Source of the DNA: an uncultured Bacilli bacterium
Lineage (GTDB): Bacteria; Bacillota_I; Bacilli_A; RF39; UBA660
NCBI GenBank assembly: GCA_947632375.1
Contig: CANRPF010000012.1
Coordinates: 1-44,665, forward strand
DNA: 44,665 nucleotides
Reading direction: 5' to 3'
The translations under genes were made by a program, and so were the position numbers. How positions within the stretch are numbered: position 1 is the first letter of the stretch; each line of letters begins with the position of its first letter. Positions 8,870-16,519 of this stretch are shown here, piece by piece. The notes under the pieces are model-generated. The model was not told the origin of the DNA and did no database searches. It saw nothing but the letters and a program-made list of their open reading frames with translations.

Positions 8870-8885
8870 ACTTACTCCACATATA

Positions 8886-8918
8886 AAAAACTAGTTATCA
8901 AAAATATAACTAGTTTTT
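8886..8918 (-). terminator. Attenuator hairpin directly upstream of prs
   Basis: A perfect 13-bp inverted repeat (8886-8898 with 8906-8918) with a 7-base loop. On the minus strand it ends in a run of six T, then reaches the prs ribosome binding site after a few bases. A competing 7-bp hairpin is possible: 8918-8924 can pair with 8906-8912, with a 5-base loop, removing the proximal arm of the terminator. Three mutually exclusive segments of this kind are the hallmark of attenuation. The repeat could also stop transcription on the plus strand. Confidence 0.8.
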
Positions 8919-8966
8919 AGTTATGATAGCAAGAAATAAATTAGATAAATTAATTATATATTTCAT
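8910..8966 (-). CDS. Putative 18-residue prs leader peptide
   Basis: Minus strand ATG at 8966 preceded by GGGTGG at 4 bases; the frame reads MKYIINLSNLFLAIITKN and stops with TAG at 8912-8910. The stop lies inside the proximal arm of the prs terminator hairpin. A ribosome at that stop would mask the arm and prevent termination. The codons are almost all A/T-rich with U-rich tracts, as in the E. coli pyrBI leader. No known homologue; identified from position only. Confidence 0.5.
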   Translation of the reverse strand: MKYIINLSNLFLAIITKN

Positions 8967-9002
8967 ACTACCACCCAAGATTTATTGTAACACTCGAATA
9001 TT

Positions 9003-9011
9003 ATTATATCA
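9003..9011 (-). promoter_or_regulatory. Extended -10 promoter of prs
   Basis: Minus strand TGATATAAT, an extended -10, lies 37 bases before the leader-peptide ATG and just after the upstream regulator gene ends. No good -35 at 16-18 bases. It would place the start of transcription near 8996. Confidence 0.5.
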
Positions 9012-9029
9012 ATTAATTTGACATATTAT

Positions 9030-10439
9030 TTACTCACAATCACAATAATCATAAATATCTTTATTTAATTCATTTTTATTATTAATAATTTTTTCATAAT
9101 TTTCTTGAGATAAAGTAATAGATTTAACTTTATAAAAATCTACATCATCATAATTTCTTAATGTATCTTTTTTTAAATCATTTAAGAAATTATTTAACAT
9201 ATCTAATATATTAATTCTATAATCAATATAATATTCATTATAAGCTTTATTATTATAATCAAAATTAATAAAATCACTTAAATAAATTTCTATTTCTTTT
9301 AAATAATCTACTTCTATTAATATATTTTTTTCATTATTATCTATTATTATATTATCAGTATTATTAATATTTTCTAATAATAAATTATCTTTAGCTTTTA
9401 TACTTAAAGTTTTGCTATTATACATTAAATTCATAGATGTAGAATTTAAAGATAAAAATTTACTTATACTAAAGCCCATTCCAACTCCACTTAATACTAA
9501 ACCTACTATAAAAAATATAAATGATTTTTTAAAATTAACAGCTTTATTAAAAGGAAGTTTAATTATTATTTCTAATAAATCATAATTTATTAAAATAATA
9601 CCAATTACACCTATAAATATACCTGCAAAAATACTACCATATCTAAGCCAAAATAAACTAATTGTACCAATAACAATAAATGCAATAAAAGATAATACTA
9701 AAGGTATTAAAAGAAATGATAATAATAACTTTAAAATACTAGAAATTATTTTACTTAAACCATTAAAGAATGAATAAGTAGAATGTTTTGGATCTCTTAT
9801 AATAATTCTTTCTTTTTTATCAATTGGATTATATTTTTTCTCAATATCTTTTTCTATTTGTTTTTCATTAACATTATTATCTTCTATAGTAACAAAATAA
9901 TCTAAATAACGTATTTTAAATATATGTAAAAATATCATAATACCTAAAATAAATGCACATATACTATAAGCAAGTTTTCCAATTCTAAAAAGCAAAAAAT
10001 ATATATAACTTGAACTTAATTCGCCAAATATATCAACAAATAAATTTAATAATAAAGAACCGATTCCATAAAATGCTAGAAATACAGAAATACCAACTAT
10101 AATAAGTTCCAAAATACATTTAATCTTTTCTTTAAAAGTCATACTTAAAAACATATTATAAGTTTTAGTAATAAAGTTTAAAAAATCATTCAACCATTTA
10201 TTAATGCTAAATTTATCATTATTATTTACTTTATTACCAAGTGCAGCATCATCTAATAAATCTTCTATAGAACAATTAAGTATCTTACATATTCTTATCA
10301 TAGTAGACATATCAGGATAACTATTACCACTTTCCCATTTAGATATAGCTTGTCTTGACATACCTAACTTCTCTGCTAATTGTTCTTGACTTAAATTATT
10401 TTCCTTTCTAAGCTTGGTAAGCTTGTCACAAAATTTCAT
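9030..10439 (-). CDS. Membrane-anchored XRE-family transcriptional regulator
   Basis: 469 residues. Residues 1-65 are a clear HTH-XRE domain (LSQEQLAEKLGMSRQAISKW, typical recognition helix). After a linker there are about five to six TM helices between residues 105 and 325, interrupted by a charged loop, and then a roughly 130-residue polar C-terminal domain outside the last helix, ending YDYCDCE. A DNA-binding domain on a polytopic membrane protein suggests a one-component sensor that binds DNA at the membrane; the ligand is unknown. It has its own promoter (10460-10489) and AGAGGTGA site. It lies directly upstream of prs, but prs has its own promoter. Confidence 0.85.
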   Translation of the reverse strand: MKFCDKLTKLRKENNLSQEQLAEKLGMSRQAISKWESGNSYPDMSTMIRICKILNCSIEDLLDDAALGNKVNNNDKFSINKWLNDFLNFITKTYNMFLSMTFKEKIKCILELIIVGISVFLAFYGIGSLLLNLFVDIFGELSSSYIYFLLFRIGKLAYSICAFILGIMIFLHIFKIRYLDYFVTIEDNNVNEKQIEKDIEKKYNPIDKKERIIIRDPKHSTYSFFNGLSKIISSILKLLLSFLLIPLVLSFIAFIVIGTISLFWLRYGSIFAGIFIGVIGIILINYDLLEIIIKLPFNKAVNFKKSFIFFIVGLVLSGVGMGFSISKFLSLNSTSMNLMYNSKTLSIKAKDNLLLENINNTDNIIIDNNEKNILIEVDYLKEIEIYLSDFINFDYNNKAYNEYYIDYRINILDMLNNFLNDLKKDTLRNYDDVDFYKVKSITLSQENYEKIINNKNELNKDIYDYCDCE

Positions 10440-10459
10440 AATAAATCACCTCTACCAAA

Positions 10460-10489
10460 ATTATATTTTAATAATAATCAGTAGCACAA
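10460..10489 (-). promoter_or_regulatory. Promoter of the membrane XRE regulator
   Basis: Minus strand -35 TTGTGC (10489-10484), 18-base spacer, -10 TATAAT (10465-10460). The expected start near 10453 leaves a 5' leader of about 13 bases holding only the ribosome binding site. A 9-bp inverted repeat (10491-10499 with 10513-10521) lies just upstream of the -35 and could be an operator or a weak terminator of the preceding gene; it has no T-run. Confidence 0.6.
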
Positions 10490-10517
10490 CCTAAATTTAG
10501 TATCATTTTGTATAAAT

Positions 10518-11087
10518 TTAGTTGCAAGCCTTGGCGAAAACTAATTTTAATTCTTTTTCTGGTTTACCTAATGATAATATATAAGAATTTGTACCTATTT
10601 CATGTTCTTGAACTATTGAAGTTTCCGTCACTTCTTTTCTATTATCATAAGTTGGCATCATAATATATTTATACTCAACTAATTTTGGTAATTTTTCTTT
10701 TTTTACTACTTTATAAGTTTTTTTATAAAGTGTTGATTTAGATATTAATTCTAAATCAGTTTCTAAATATAAATCATTTAATTTTTTAATTAATTCACAT
10801 AATTCAATAAAAGCAGTTAAATAATAAAGATCAACCTTAGTAACTTTCTTTGCTATTAAATCAGGTAATATATAATAACCAGCTAAAAAAGATAATTCCA
10901 TTAATATAGAAATTATTATACTTCTTAAAGTTGTAAATTTATTAATATTACCTAATAAAATTAATGTATATATAGAAAATACAGTATAAATATATTTTCT
11001 TTTTTTTCTTAATACTTTTAATACACCAAAACGTTCATTAAAATCATCTAACGCATCAATCAAATCGAAATCATTTTCTAATTTCAT
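10518..11087 (-). CDS. Membrane protein of unknown function
   Basis: 189 residues with two predicted TM helices (about 32-52 and 58-82) between a charged N-terminal segment and a cytoplasmic-looking C-terminal domain of mixed strands (about 85-189). No motif I recognise. It starts 15 bases after the RNHCP gene with an AGGTGGGG site, so the two are probably co-transcribed. It precedes the XRE regulator, which has its own promoter. Confidence 0.75.
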   Translation of the reverse strand: MKLENDFDLIDALDDFNERFGVLKVLRKKRKYIYTVFSIYTLILLGNINKFTTLRSIIISILMELSFLAGYYILPDLIAKKVTKVDLYYLTAFIELCELIKKLNDLYLETDLELISKSTLYKKTYKVVKKEKLPKLVEYKYIMMPTYDNRKEVTETSIVQEHEIGTNSYILSLGKPEKELKLVFAKACN

Positions 11088-11102
11088 AAAACCCCACCTA
11101 AT

Positions 11103-11417
11103 TTAAATATCTTTTTTCATAATATTTAATATCATATCAAAATCATCATCATTTGCAACAATATTTTTTCTTATTTCTCCACATTTTTTACATTTATATA
11201 TTATTTTATAAGTATCTTTCTTACCCTTTTCAATATCTATTGGTTCTAAAATACCTTTACATAAACATGCTCTATCACCAGGATTAATATCAACATGTTT
11301 AGAAGATAAACAATAAGGACAATGATCTCTTGCAGTATAACCTAATTTAGTAACTTTTTTACCACATACTTCACAAATAAAATCTTCATCAATCATTTTA
11401 AATTTTTTAATATCCAT
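11103..11417 (-). CDS. RNHCP-domain zinc-ribbon protein
   Basis: 104 residues. The core RDHCPYCLSSKHVD matches the RNHCP domain signature (RNHCPxCLxSxHVD). Two CxxC pairs (CEVCGKK at the N-terminus, CKKCGEI near the C-terminus) and further Cys residues point to bound zinc. The function of the family is unknown. GAGGAA precedes the ATG by 7 bases. Followed by the two-TM protein gene. Confidence 0.85.
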   Translation of the reverse strand: MDIKKFKMIDEDFICEVCGKKVTKLGYTARDHCPYCLSSKHVDINPGDRACLCKGILEPIDIEKGKKDTYKIIYKCKKCGEIRKNIVANDDDFDMILNIMKKDI

Positions 11418-11468
11418 AATAATTCCTCAAAGTAATACATATTTTATCATTTATTAAAAAAATAGTAA

Positions 11469-11494
11469 ATAAAAAGATAACGTTTCGTCATCTT
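11469..11494 (-). terminator. Terminator after the Nudix gene
   Basis: Minus strand 9-bp stem (11486-11494 with 11474-11482, one G-U pair) and a 3-base loop, followed by five T. It overlaps the Nudix stop codon and ends the ftsW-Nudix unit. Confidence 0.75.
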
Positions 11495-11888
11495 ATAAAT
11501 TCGATAATTTATCCTTTATAAAATCATCTAATAAATTAGAATCTTTCTTAACCCATTTATAACAACTATGTTCATTACTTAATTTAATATCTATATTTTT
11601 TCTATCAACGTTAATAATAAAATCAATTTCTAAATTATGTACTAAAACACCATCTATTTCTTTAACTTCATCATAATAATTAGTAATTATTGGATTAAAT
11701 TCACAAGTAATACCTATTTCTTCTTTTAATTCTCTTTTTAGACCTTCTTTTAAAGTTTCGCCACGTTCTAAATGTCCACCTGGAAATTCCCACGCACTTG
11801 GATACAACTCATCAAAATCATTTCTTTTTACTATTAAAAATAAATCATTATCTTTTAAAATACCCGTAACTACAATTTTAGTTTCCAT
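11493..11888 (-). CDS. Nudix hydrolase (MutT-like)
   Basis: 131 residues, one Nudix domain. The Nudix box is complete: GGHLERGETLKEGLKRELKEEIGI, given here in two parts as GGHLERGETLKEG and LKRELKEEIGI, with the RELKEE metal-binding glutamates. Such enzymes hydrolyse nucleoside diphosphates linked to another moiety, for example 8-oxo-dGTP; the substrate cannot be told from the sequence. It follows ftsW by 23 bases and ends at a terminator. AAAGGTG lies before the ATG. Confidence 0.9.
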   Translation of the reverse strand: METKIVVTGILKDNDLFLIVKRNDFDELYPSAWEFPGGHLERGETLKEGLKRELKEEIGITCEFNPIITNYYDEVKEIDGVLVHNLEIDFIINVDRKNIDIKLSNEHSCYKWVKKDSNLLDDFIKDKLSNL

Positions 11889-11911
11889 AAAACACCTTTC
11901 TCATATTATTA

Positions 11912-12997
11912 TTATATATTATTTTTAGAAATATTTAAAATAATTCCGATACTAGCCATACTTACAAGTAAACTTGAACCTCCATAGCTAATAAAAGGTA
12001 AAGTTACTCCTGTTACAGGTATTAAACCTACAACAACACTTAAATTTAATATTGTTTGAAATATAATAATAAAAGAAAGACCAAATGAAAGATATTTTCC
12101 GAATAAATCTTTAGTATTTAAACTAACTTTTATACATAATAAAAATATAAAGAAAAATAATGAAGTTACTATTAATACACCTATAAAACCTAATTCTTCA
12201 GATATAATAGAAAATATAAAATCAGTTTGAGGTTCTGGTAAATAAAAGTGTTTTTGAATACTATTTCCAAAACCTAATCCAAATAATCCACCTGGACCTA
12301 TTGCATATAAAGATTGTATGATTTGAAATCCACTTCCTAATGGATCACTCCATGGATTTAAAAAAGATACTATTCTTGCCATTCTATATGGTGCAATTAT
12401 AATTAATAAAACTATACCTATTAGGCCTGTTAAACCTATTTTTAAAAAGAAAGATACTTTTACTTTAGAAATAAAAATCATAGCGATTAAAGATATTGTA
12501 ATTACCATTGCTGTTCCAAAATCAGGTTCTAACATAATAAGTACAAAAAATAATAATACTATACTAAGTATAGGAAATACACCTTTTTTTATATTAGACA
12601 TAATATCATAGTTATTTGATAAATATTTAGATACAAAAATAATTAAACCTATTTTAGCAGCTTCACTAGGTTGAATTCCAAAACCGCCTATTCCAAACCA
12701 ACTTCTACTTCCATTTCTAATTACACCTATACCAGGAATTAATACTAATACCAAAAGAAGAAAACATATAAAAATAATTAAATTAGATTTCTTTTTATAA
12801 AAATGATAATCTATCTTAGATAAAAATATCATAATAAAAACACCTATAATAAAAAATACTAGTTGATTTTTTAAATATTTATAAGCATCATTAAATTTAT
12901 ATAAAGCCCATATATGACTAGATGAATATATCATTATAGTTCCAAATAAACTTAGTATTATTACACTTATAAATAATTTATATCCTATATGTTTCAA
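11912..12997 (-). CDS. ftsW: SEDS peptidoglycan glycosyltransferase FtsW
   Basis: Polymerises lipid II at the septum together with a class B PBP. The 361-residue protein has about ten TM helices. Diagnostic stretches are YSSS after TM1, GIQPSEAAKIG, PEPQTDFIFSIISEELGF and the C-terminal LPFISYGGSS. The PEPQTDFIF form and length fit FtsW/SpoVE better than RodA. I place the start at TTG 12997 because AGGTGA stands 5 bases before it; a GTG at 13006 would add three residues but has no ribosome binding site. Outside any dcw cluster; its probable partner FtsI is at 28216. Confidence 0.93.
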   Translation of the reverse strand: MKHIGYKLFISVIILSLFGTIMIYSSSHIWALYKFNDAYKYLKNQLVFFIIGVFIMIFLSKIDYHFYKKKSNLIIFICFLLLVLVLIPGIGVIRNGSRSWFGIGGFGIQPSEAAKIGLIIFVSKYLSNNYDIMSNIKKGVFPILSIVLLFFVLIMLEPDFGTAMVITISLIAMIFISKVKVSFFLKIGLTGLIGIVLLIIIAPYRMARIVSFLNPWSDPLGSGFQIIQSLYAIGPGGLFGLGFGNSIQKHFYLPEPQTDFIFSIISEELGFIGVLIVTSLFFFIFLLCIKVSLNTKDLFGKYLSFGLSFIIIFQTILNLSVVVGLIPVTGVTLPFISYGGSSLLVSMASIGIILNISKNNI

Positions 12998-13032
12998 CCA
13001 AATCACCTATTAAATTTTATTAGATTATAAAG

Positions 13033-13059
13033 AAAAAAGACCGTTTATATTAACGATCT
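13033..13059 (-). terminator. Terminator of the NPQT surface-protein gene
   Basis: Minus strand 8-bp stem (13052-13059 with 13038-13045, one G-U pair), 6-base loop, then six T. It separates the surface-protein gene from ftsW. Confidence 0.8.
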
Positions 13060-13065
13060 AATTCT

Positions 13066-14427
13066 TTAGTTAAATAACTTCTTTTTCTTTATATATAAAC
13101 TAGTACCTACTAAAGCAATTATAGAAATTCCACCAATAATTAAGTAAGTTCCAATTCCGTCATATGTTTGTGGATTTGGTACAGTAGATGGAGCTTCAGC
13201 ATCTTCTACTTTAGCATCTAAATAAGCGATAGCATAAGTAGAAAATTTATCAGTAGAGAATGCAATAGTTTTTCCATCTTCAGAAACAGTAGCATCTAAC
13301 TTTTCAATTTTTCCACCATGATTTCTTAGAACATAATATGTTCTTTTATATCCATCTTTCAAAGATGGAATATTTTCTGGAATTGCTACAGATAACTTAA
13401 TTGGAGCAGTTAACTCTTTTAAATAACGTTCTTCTGTTTTAGTTTTAACTAATATTGAAACATCAAAGAAATTAGATAATTCTAAATCTTTAGCTGCTTC
13501 CTTAAATGTTTCAGTTAATTCTGTAGTAGCTTCTAAGTTTTCAGAAACTAAAGAAACTGTTGCATCATTTTTTTCAATTAAATTTTTAAGAGTTTCATCT
13601 TTTTCAATTGAACTTTTAAATACACTATCTAAATCTTTAGATTCTTCAACAACTAATCCATTACTTTCAGTATTAACATCTACTGTAGTTTCTGGAACTT
13701 TAGAATAAACATCTATTCCATTTTCTAAATTAATTCCATAGAACCATAAATATCCAGCATAAACATTATCAATTTCTTCAGGATTAATTTTAAATTCAGG
13801 GCCAACTTCTGTAACGTCTAATTCCCCAGAATTATAAACAACTTTATCATCTTTAGAAACTGTCATAGTAAGATATACTTTAGAATCTTTAGTTGACCAA
13901 TCCCATTTATAAGTGTAAAGCCCATCTTCAGTAACTTCATATTTATTATCATCTTTTGTTAAATCAGATTTAATATATACTTTGTCACCTATTTTTATAG
14001 TATCAACTCTGGCTTCTGTCTTGTATGCTCTTTTAGGCTCTCCTTCTGCTTGAGGAGTTACAGTGTCTAATGAGTTTGTTACTTCAAATCCTTGTACTGC
14101 CCCTTCACTTGCTGCAACCTTTGCATCATTAGGATTTAAGATATCTGCAACTTTTATATATACACTAATTTCTTCTGTTATTCCATTTGGATCTATTAAT
14201 TTAGAATCATCATTATATACATAAGGACCATTATAAGTATTATTTTCATACTTTGTTTTAGCTCCTTCTAAATGTGTAATAATATCGTTTACCTTTGTTG
14301 CAAATCCATTTTCGTTACTTTCTCCTACTTTCCAATCTCCTATAGCTGTTGCAGATTTTGCATTTACTGAAATAGCTGCCACAGACATTAACACTACTCC
14401 CAAAACCGCACTAAAAATCTTTTTCAT
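13066..14427 (-). CDS. Cell-wall-anchored surface protein with NPQT sorting signal
   Basis: 453 residues. The N-terminus has a signal peptide (MKKIFSAVLGVVLMSVAA, cleavage probably after VNA near 23). The C-terminus carries NPQTYD at 418-423, a TM helix (about 427-446) and a KKKK tail: a complete sortase signal of the NPQT type used by class B sortases. In between are beta-rich regions with no family I recognise. The stretch before the sorting signal (GYKRTYYVLRNHGGKIEKLD, then FSTDKFSTYAIAY) resembles a repeat common in gut Firmicutes surface proteins. Divergent from the sortase gene at 14605, its likely partner. AAAGGAG precedes the ATG. Confidence 0.9.
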   Translation of the reverse strand: MKKIFSAVLGVVLMSVAAISVNAKSATAIGDWKVGESNENGFATKVNDIITHLEGAKTKYENNTYNGPYVYNDDSKLIDPNGITEEISVYIKVADILNPNDAKVAASEGAVQGFEVTNSLDTVTPQAEGEPKRAYKTEARVDTIKIGDKVYIKSDLTKDDNKYEVTEDGLYTYKWDWSTKDSKVYLTMTVSKDDKVVYNSGELDVTEVGPEFKINPEEIDNVYAGYLWFYGINLENGIDVYSKVPETTVDVNTESNGLVVEESKDLDSVFKSSIEKDETLKNLIEKNDATVSLVSENLEATTELTETFKEAAKDLELSNFFDVSILVKTKTEERYLKELTAPIKLSVAIPENIPSLKDGYKRTYYVLRNHGGKIEKLDATVSEDGKTIAFSTDKFSTYAIAYLDAKVEDAEAPSTVPNPQTYDGIGTYLIIGGISIIALVGTSLYIKKKKLFN

Positions 14428-14452
14428 ATTTTCTCCTTTCTATAATTAATAT

Positions 14453-14533
14453 AACATATAATTTACGTAAATTATATGTTTTTTTATAAAAAAACATATA
14501 ATTTACGTAAATTATATGTTTTTTTATAAAAAA
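14453..14533. repeat. Two tandem 40-bp units, each holding a perfect palindrome
   Basis: Two copies of a 40-bp unit, identical where compared, start at 14454 and 14494. Each holds a perfect 26-bp palindrome (14454-14479 and 14494-14519) centred on ACGT, with TATAAT readable on both strands. The second palindrome extends through flanking A7 and T7 to 38 bp (14488-14525). The linker between copies, T7-ATA-A7, is itself palindromic. It lies between two divergent genes, 27 bases upstream of the surface-protein ATG. It could be a pair of operators, a double bidirectional terminator, or both. Confidence 0.9.
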
Positions 14534-14561
14534 ACATGTAAAGATTACACTCTAAAGAATA

Positions 14562-14590
14562 TAGACTTTTTGTTTATTATCTAGTAAAAT
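14562..14590 (+). promoter_or_regulatory. Promoter of the class B-like sortase gene
   Basis: -35 TAGACT (14562-14567), 17-base spacer, -10 TAAAAT (14585-14590). Transcription would start near 14597, only about 8 bases before the ATG at 14605, and no ribosome binding site is visible. The message may be close to leaderless. Confidence 0.55.
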
Positions 14591-14604
14591 TATTATGATG
14601 ATAT

Positions 14605-15438
14605 ATGAGAAAAAAGAAAAAATTAAAAGTTAAATGGAAAAATTTATTTTTGCTATTAATTTTATTATTTGCATCTATCTTAATAATATTATCTATATAC
14701 AATGGTATGAAATGGTATTTTGACAATATTAAATTAAATAAACAAATAGATAATATTAATGATAAAGTAAATATTACTATAAAAGAAGATAATGAAAATA
14801 CAGAGATAATTAATCAAGATAAAGATATTCCTAGAGAAGATCCTTATTGGGATTATATTAAAATGAATTTAATAGATATAGATTTTAAAGAATTAAAAAA
14901 AATTAATAAAGATACAGTTGGATGGATTCAAGTAAATGGAACTAATATTAATTATCCTTTTGTACAAGGTAATGATAATTCTTATTATTTAAATCATGAT
15001 ATTAATAAGAAAAGTAATGGTGGTGGATGGGTATTTTTAGATTATAGAAATAATATTAATGAATTAGATAAAAATACTATTATTTATGCTCATGGTAGAC
15101 AAAATAAAACTATGTTTGGTTCTTTAAAAAATATATTAACTAGCGGATGGTTAGAAAATAATGAAAATTTCGTTATAAAATTATCTACAGCTACTGAAAA
15201 TACATTATGGCAAGTATTTTCTGTATATAGAATACCTACTACATCAGATTATTTACAAATAGAGTTTAAAAATGATTTTAATAAGTTTAGTGAAATGCTT
15301 ATAAATAGAAGTGCTTATAATTTTAATACTTCTTTAAATGAGTCTGATAAAATATTAACATTATCTACTTGTTATGATGATAATGATAAAGTTGTATTAC
15401 ATGCTAAATTAATTAAAAAAGAAAAAAAGATTGATTAA
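14605..15438 (+). CDS. Class B-like sortase
   Basis: 277-residue transpeptidase with an N-terminal TM anchor (about 14-32), a charged linker, and a sortase domain (about 95-270). Class B features are TVGWIQVNGTNINYP, the NSYYLNHD motif, catalytic H163 in YAHGRQ and catalytic C256 in LTLSTC. The active-site Arg expected shortly after the Cys is replaced by Lys (K262 in DKVVLHAKLI). The probable substrate is the NPQT protein encoded divergently. No Shine-Dalgarno site. The gene ends convergently to mraY, sharing a terminator. This is one of only three plus-strand genes in the window. Confidence 0.9.
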   Translation: MRKKKKLKVKWKNLFLLLILLFASILIILSIYNGMKWYFDNIKLNKQIDNINDKVNITIKEDNENTEIINQDKDIPREDPYWDYIKMNLIDIDFKELKKINKDTVGWIQVNGTNINYPFVQGNDNSYYLNHDINKKSNGGGWVFLDYRNNINELDKNTIIYAHGRQNKTMFGSLKNILTSGWLENNENFVIKLSTATENTLWQVFSVYRIPTTSDYLQIEFKNDFNKFSEMLINRSAYNFNTSLNESDKILTLSTCYDDNDKVVLHAKLIKKEKKID

Positions 15439-15453
15439 AAATCAATTTTTTTT
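15422..15453. terminator. Bidirectional terminator between the sortase and mraY genes
   Basis: A 6-bp core stem (15430-15435 with 15441-15446) and 5-base loop, flanked by A-run and T-run arms so that either strand ends in a T-run. The core includes the end of the sortase gene. It would serve both convergent genes. Confidence 0.75.
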
Positions 15454-16444
15454 ATAACCAAACACCATATATTATACCAAGCATACCTAATATAAAGCCT
15501 GCTATCCAAAACATTTTTACGATATCTGTCTCTAACCAATTTAATTGTTCAAAATGATGATGTAATGGAGCTCTTAAAAATACTCTTTTTTTAAATTTAC
15601 GTATTGCGATTATTTGTATTAAACTAGATAATGTTTCTATTACAAAAACACCACCTATAATCGCTAAACTTAACTCATGTCTTGTTAATATTGCAATAGT
15701 TCCTAATGCACCGCCTAAGGCTAAAGAACCTGTATCTCCCATAAATATTTTAGCAGGATGTGTATTAAATACCAAAAATCCTAATACTGAACCAACTAAT
15801 ACGAAACAAAATATTGCAAGTTCTTCATACCCTGCTATCCAATCTGAACCCCAAGCGATAACTCCATAAGATAAGAATGCCATAACACATAGACCGCCAC
15901 ATAAGCCATCTAACCCATCTGTTATATTAACTGCATTTGTTGTACCTACTAGTAAGAATAAAATAAATAATCCAAAGAAGAATCCTAATTGTAATTTAAA
16001 TCCAAATAAACTTATTGTTAAGTCTGTTAATCCACCATTACTTTTATAAATAACATAGAATATTATTGCAATTGCAACTTGAAATATAAATTTTACTTTA
16101 CTAGATAGTCCTTTATTATTTTTATATTTTAATTTTAAATAATCATCTAAAAATCCTAATAGTGCATATGCTAAAAAAACAAACACTATAATTATTAAAT
16201 TATGATTTAAGTTTATACTACCCTTTATATATAAAAATAATAAACTAATGATAGTAGATATTATAAAAATTAAACCTCCTAATGTAGGTGTTCCTTCTTT
16301 ATTAACATGTCTTTCGTTTATAAGTCTTGATGTACATTGTCCTATCTTTTTCTTTCTTAAGATAGGCAATATAATTAAGCTTAAAACTAAAGAAATTATA
16401 AAACCTAACATTACTCCTAATACTGTTTTTGCTAATATTAACAT
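15452..16444 (-). CDS. mraY: Phospho-N-acetylmuramoyl-pentapeptide transferase MraY
   Basis: Transfers phospho-MurNAc-pentapeptide to undecaprenyl phosphate, giving lipid I at the membrane. 330 residues and about ten TM helices. Conserved parts are GTPTLGG after TM1, FLDDYLKLKYKNNKGLS with the catalytic DDxxK pattern, NAVNITDGLDGL, FNTHPAKIFMGDTGSLALGG, and APLHHHFE near the end. AGAGGTG precedes the ATG. It stands alone, not with ftsW, ftsI or mur genes, and is separated from the upstream ABC genes by a terminator. Confidence 0.97.
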   Translation of the reverse strand: MLILAKTVLGVMLGFIISLVLSLIILPILRKKKIGQCTSRLINERHVNKEGTPTLGGLIFIISTIISLLFLYIKGSINLNHNLIIIVFVFLAYALLGFLDDYLKLKYKNNKGLSSKVKFIFQVAIAIIFYVIYKSNGGLTDLTISLFGFKLQLGFFFGLFILFLLVGTTNAVNITDGLDGLCGGLCVMAFLSYGVIAWGSDWIAGYEELAIFCFVLVGSVLGFLVFNTHPAKIFMGDTGSLALGGALGTIAILTRHELSLAIIGGVFVIETLSSLIQIIAIRKFKKRVFLRAPLHHHFEQLNWLETDIVKMFWIAGFILGMLGIIYGVWL

Positions 16445-16493
16445 TTTTGCACCTCTAATTAATTATACACTAGAAAGTTATTTTATAAAACTA

Positions 16494-16519
16494 AATAAGG
16501 TGTCATTTGACACCTTATT
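16494..16519. terminator. Terminator after the ABC exporter operon
   Basis: A perfect 12-bp inverted repeat (16494-16505 with 16508-16519) with almost no loop; the stop codon of the ABC gene begins inside it. On the minus strand it is followed by T-rich sequence. The symmetric arms could work in both directions. Confidence 0.7.

Noticed and set aside
10491-10521. Terminator between the unknown two-TM protein and the XRE regulator
   Set aside because: A 9-bp A/T-rich stem with a 13-base loop and no T-run; it may be an operator or chance, so it is only mentioned under the promoter.
14453-14533. CRISPR-like tandem repeats
   Set aside because: Only two copies, fully palindromic, and no variable spacers.
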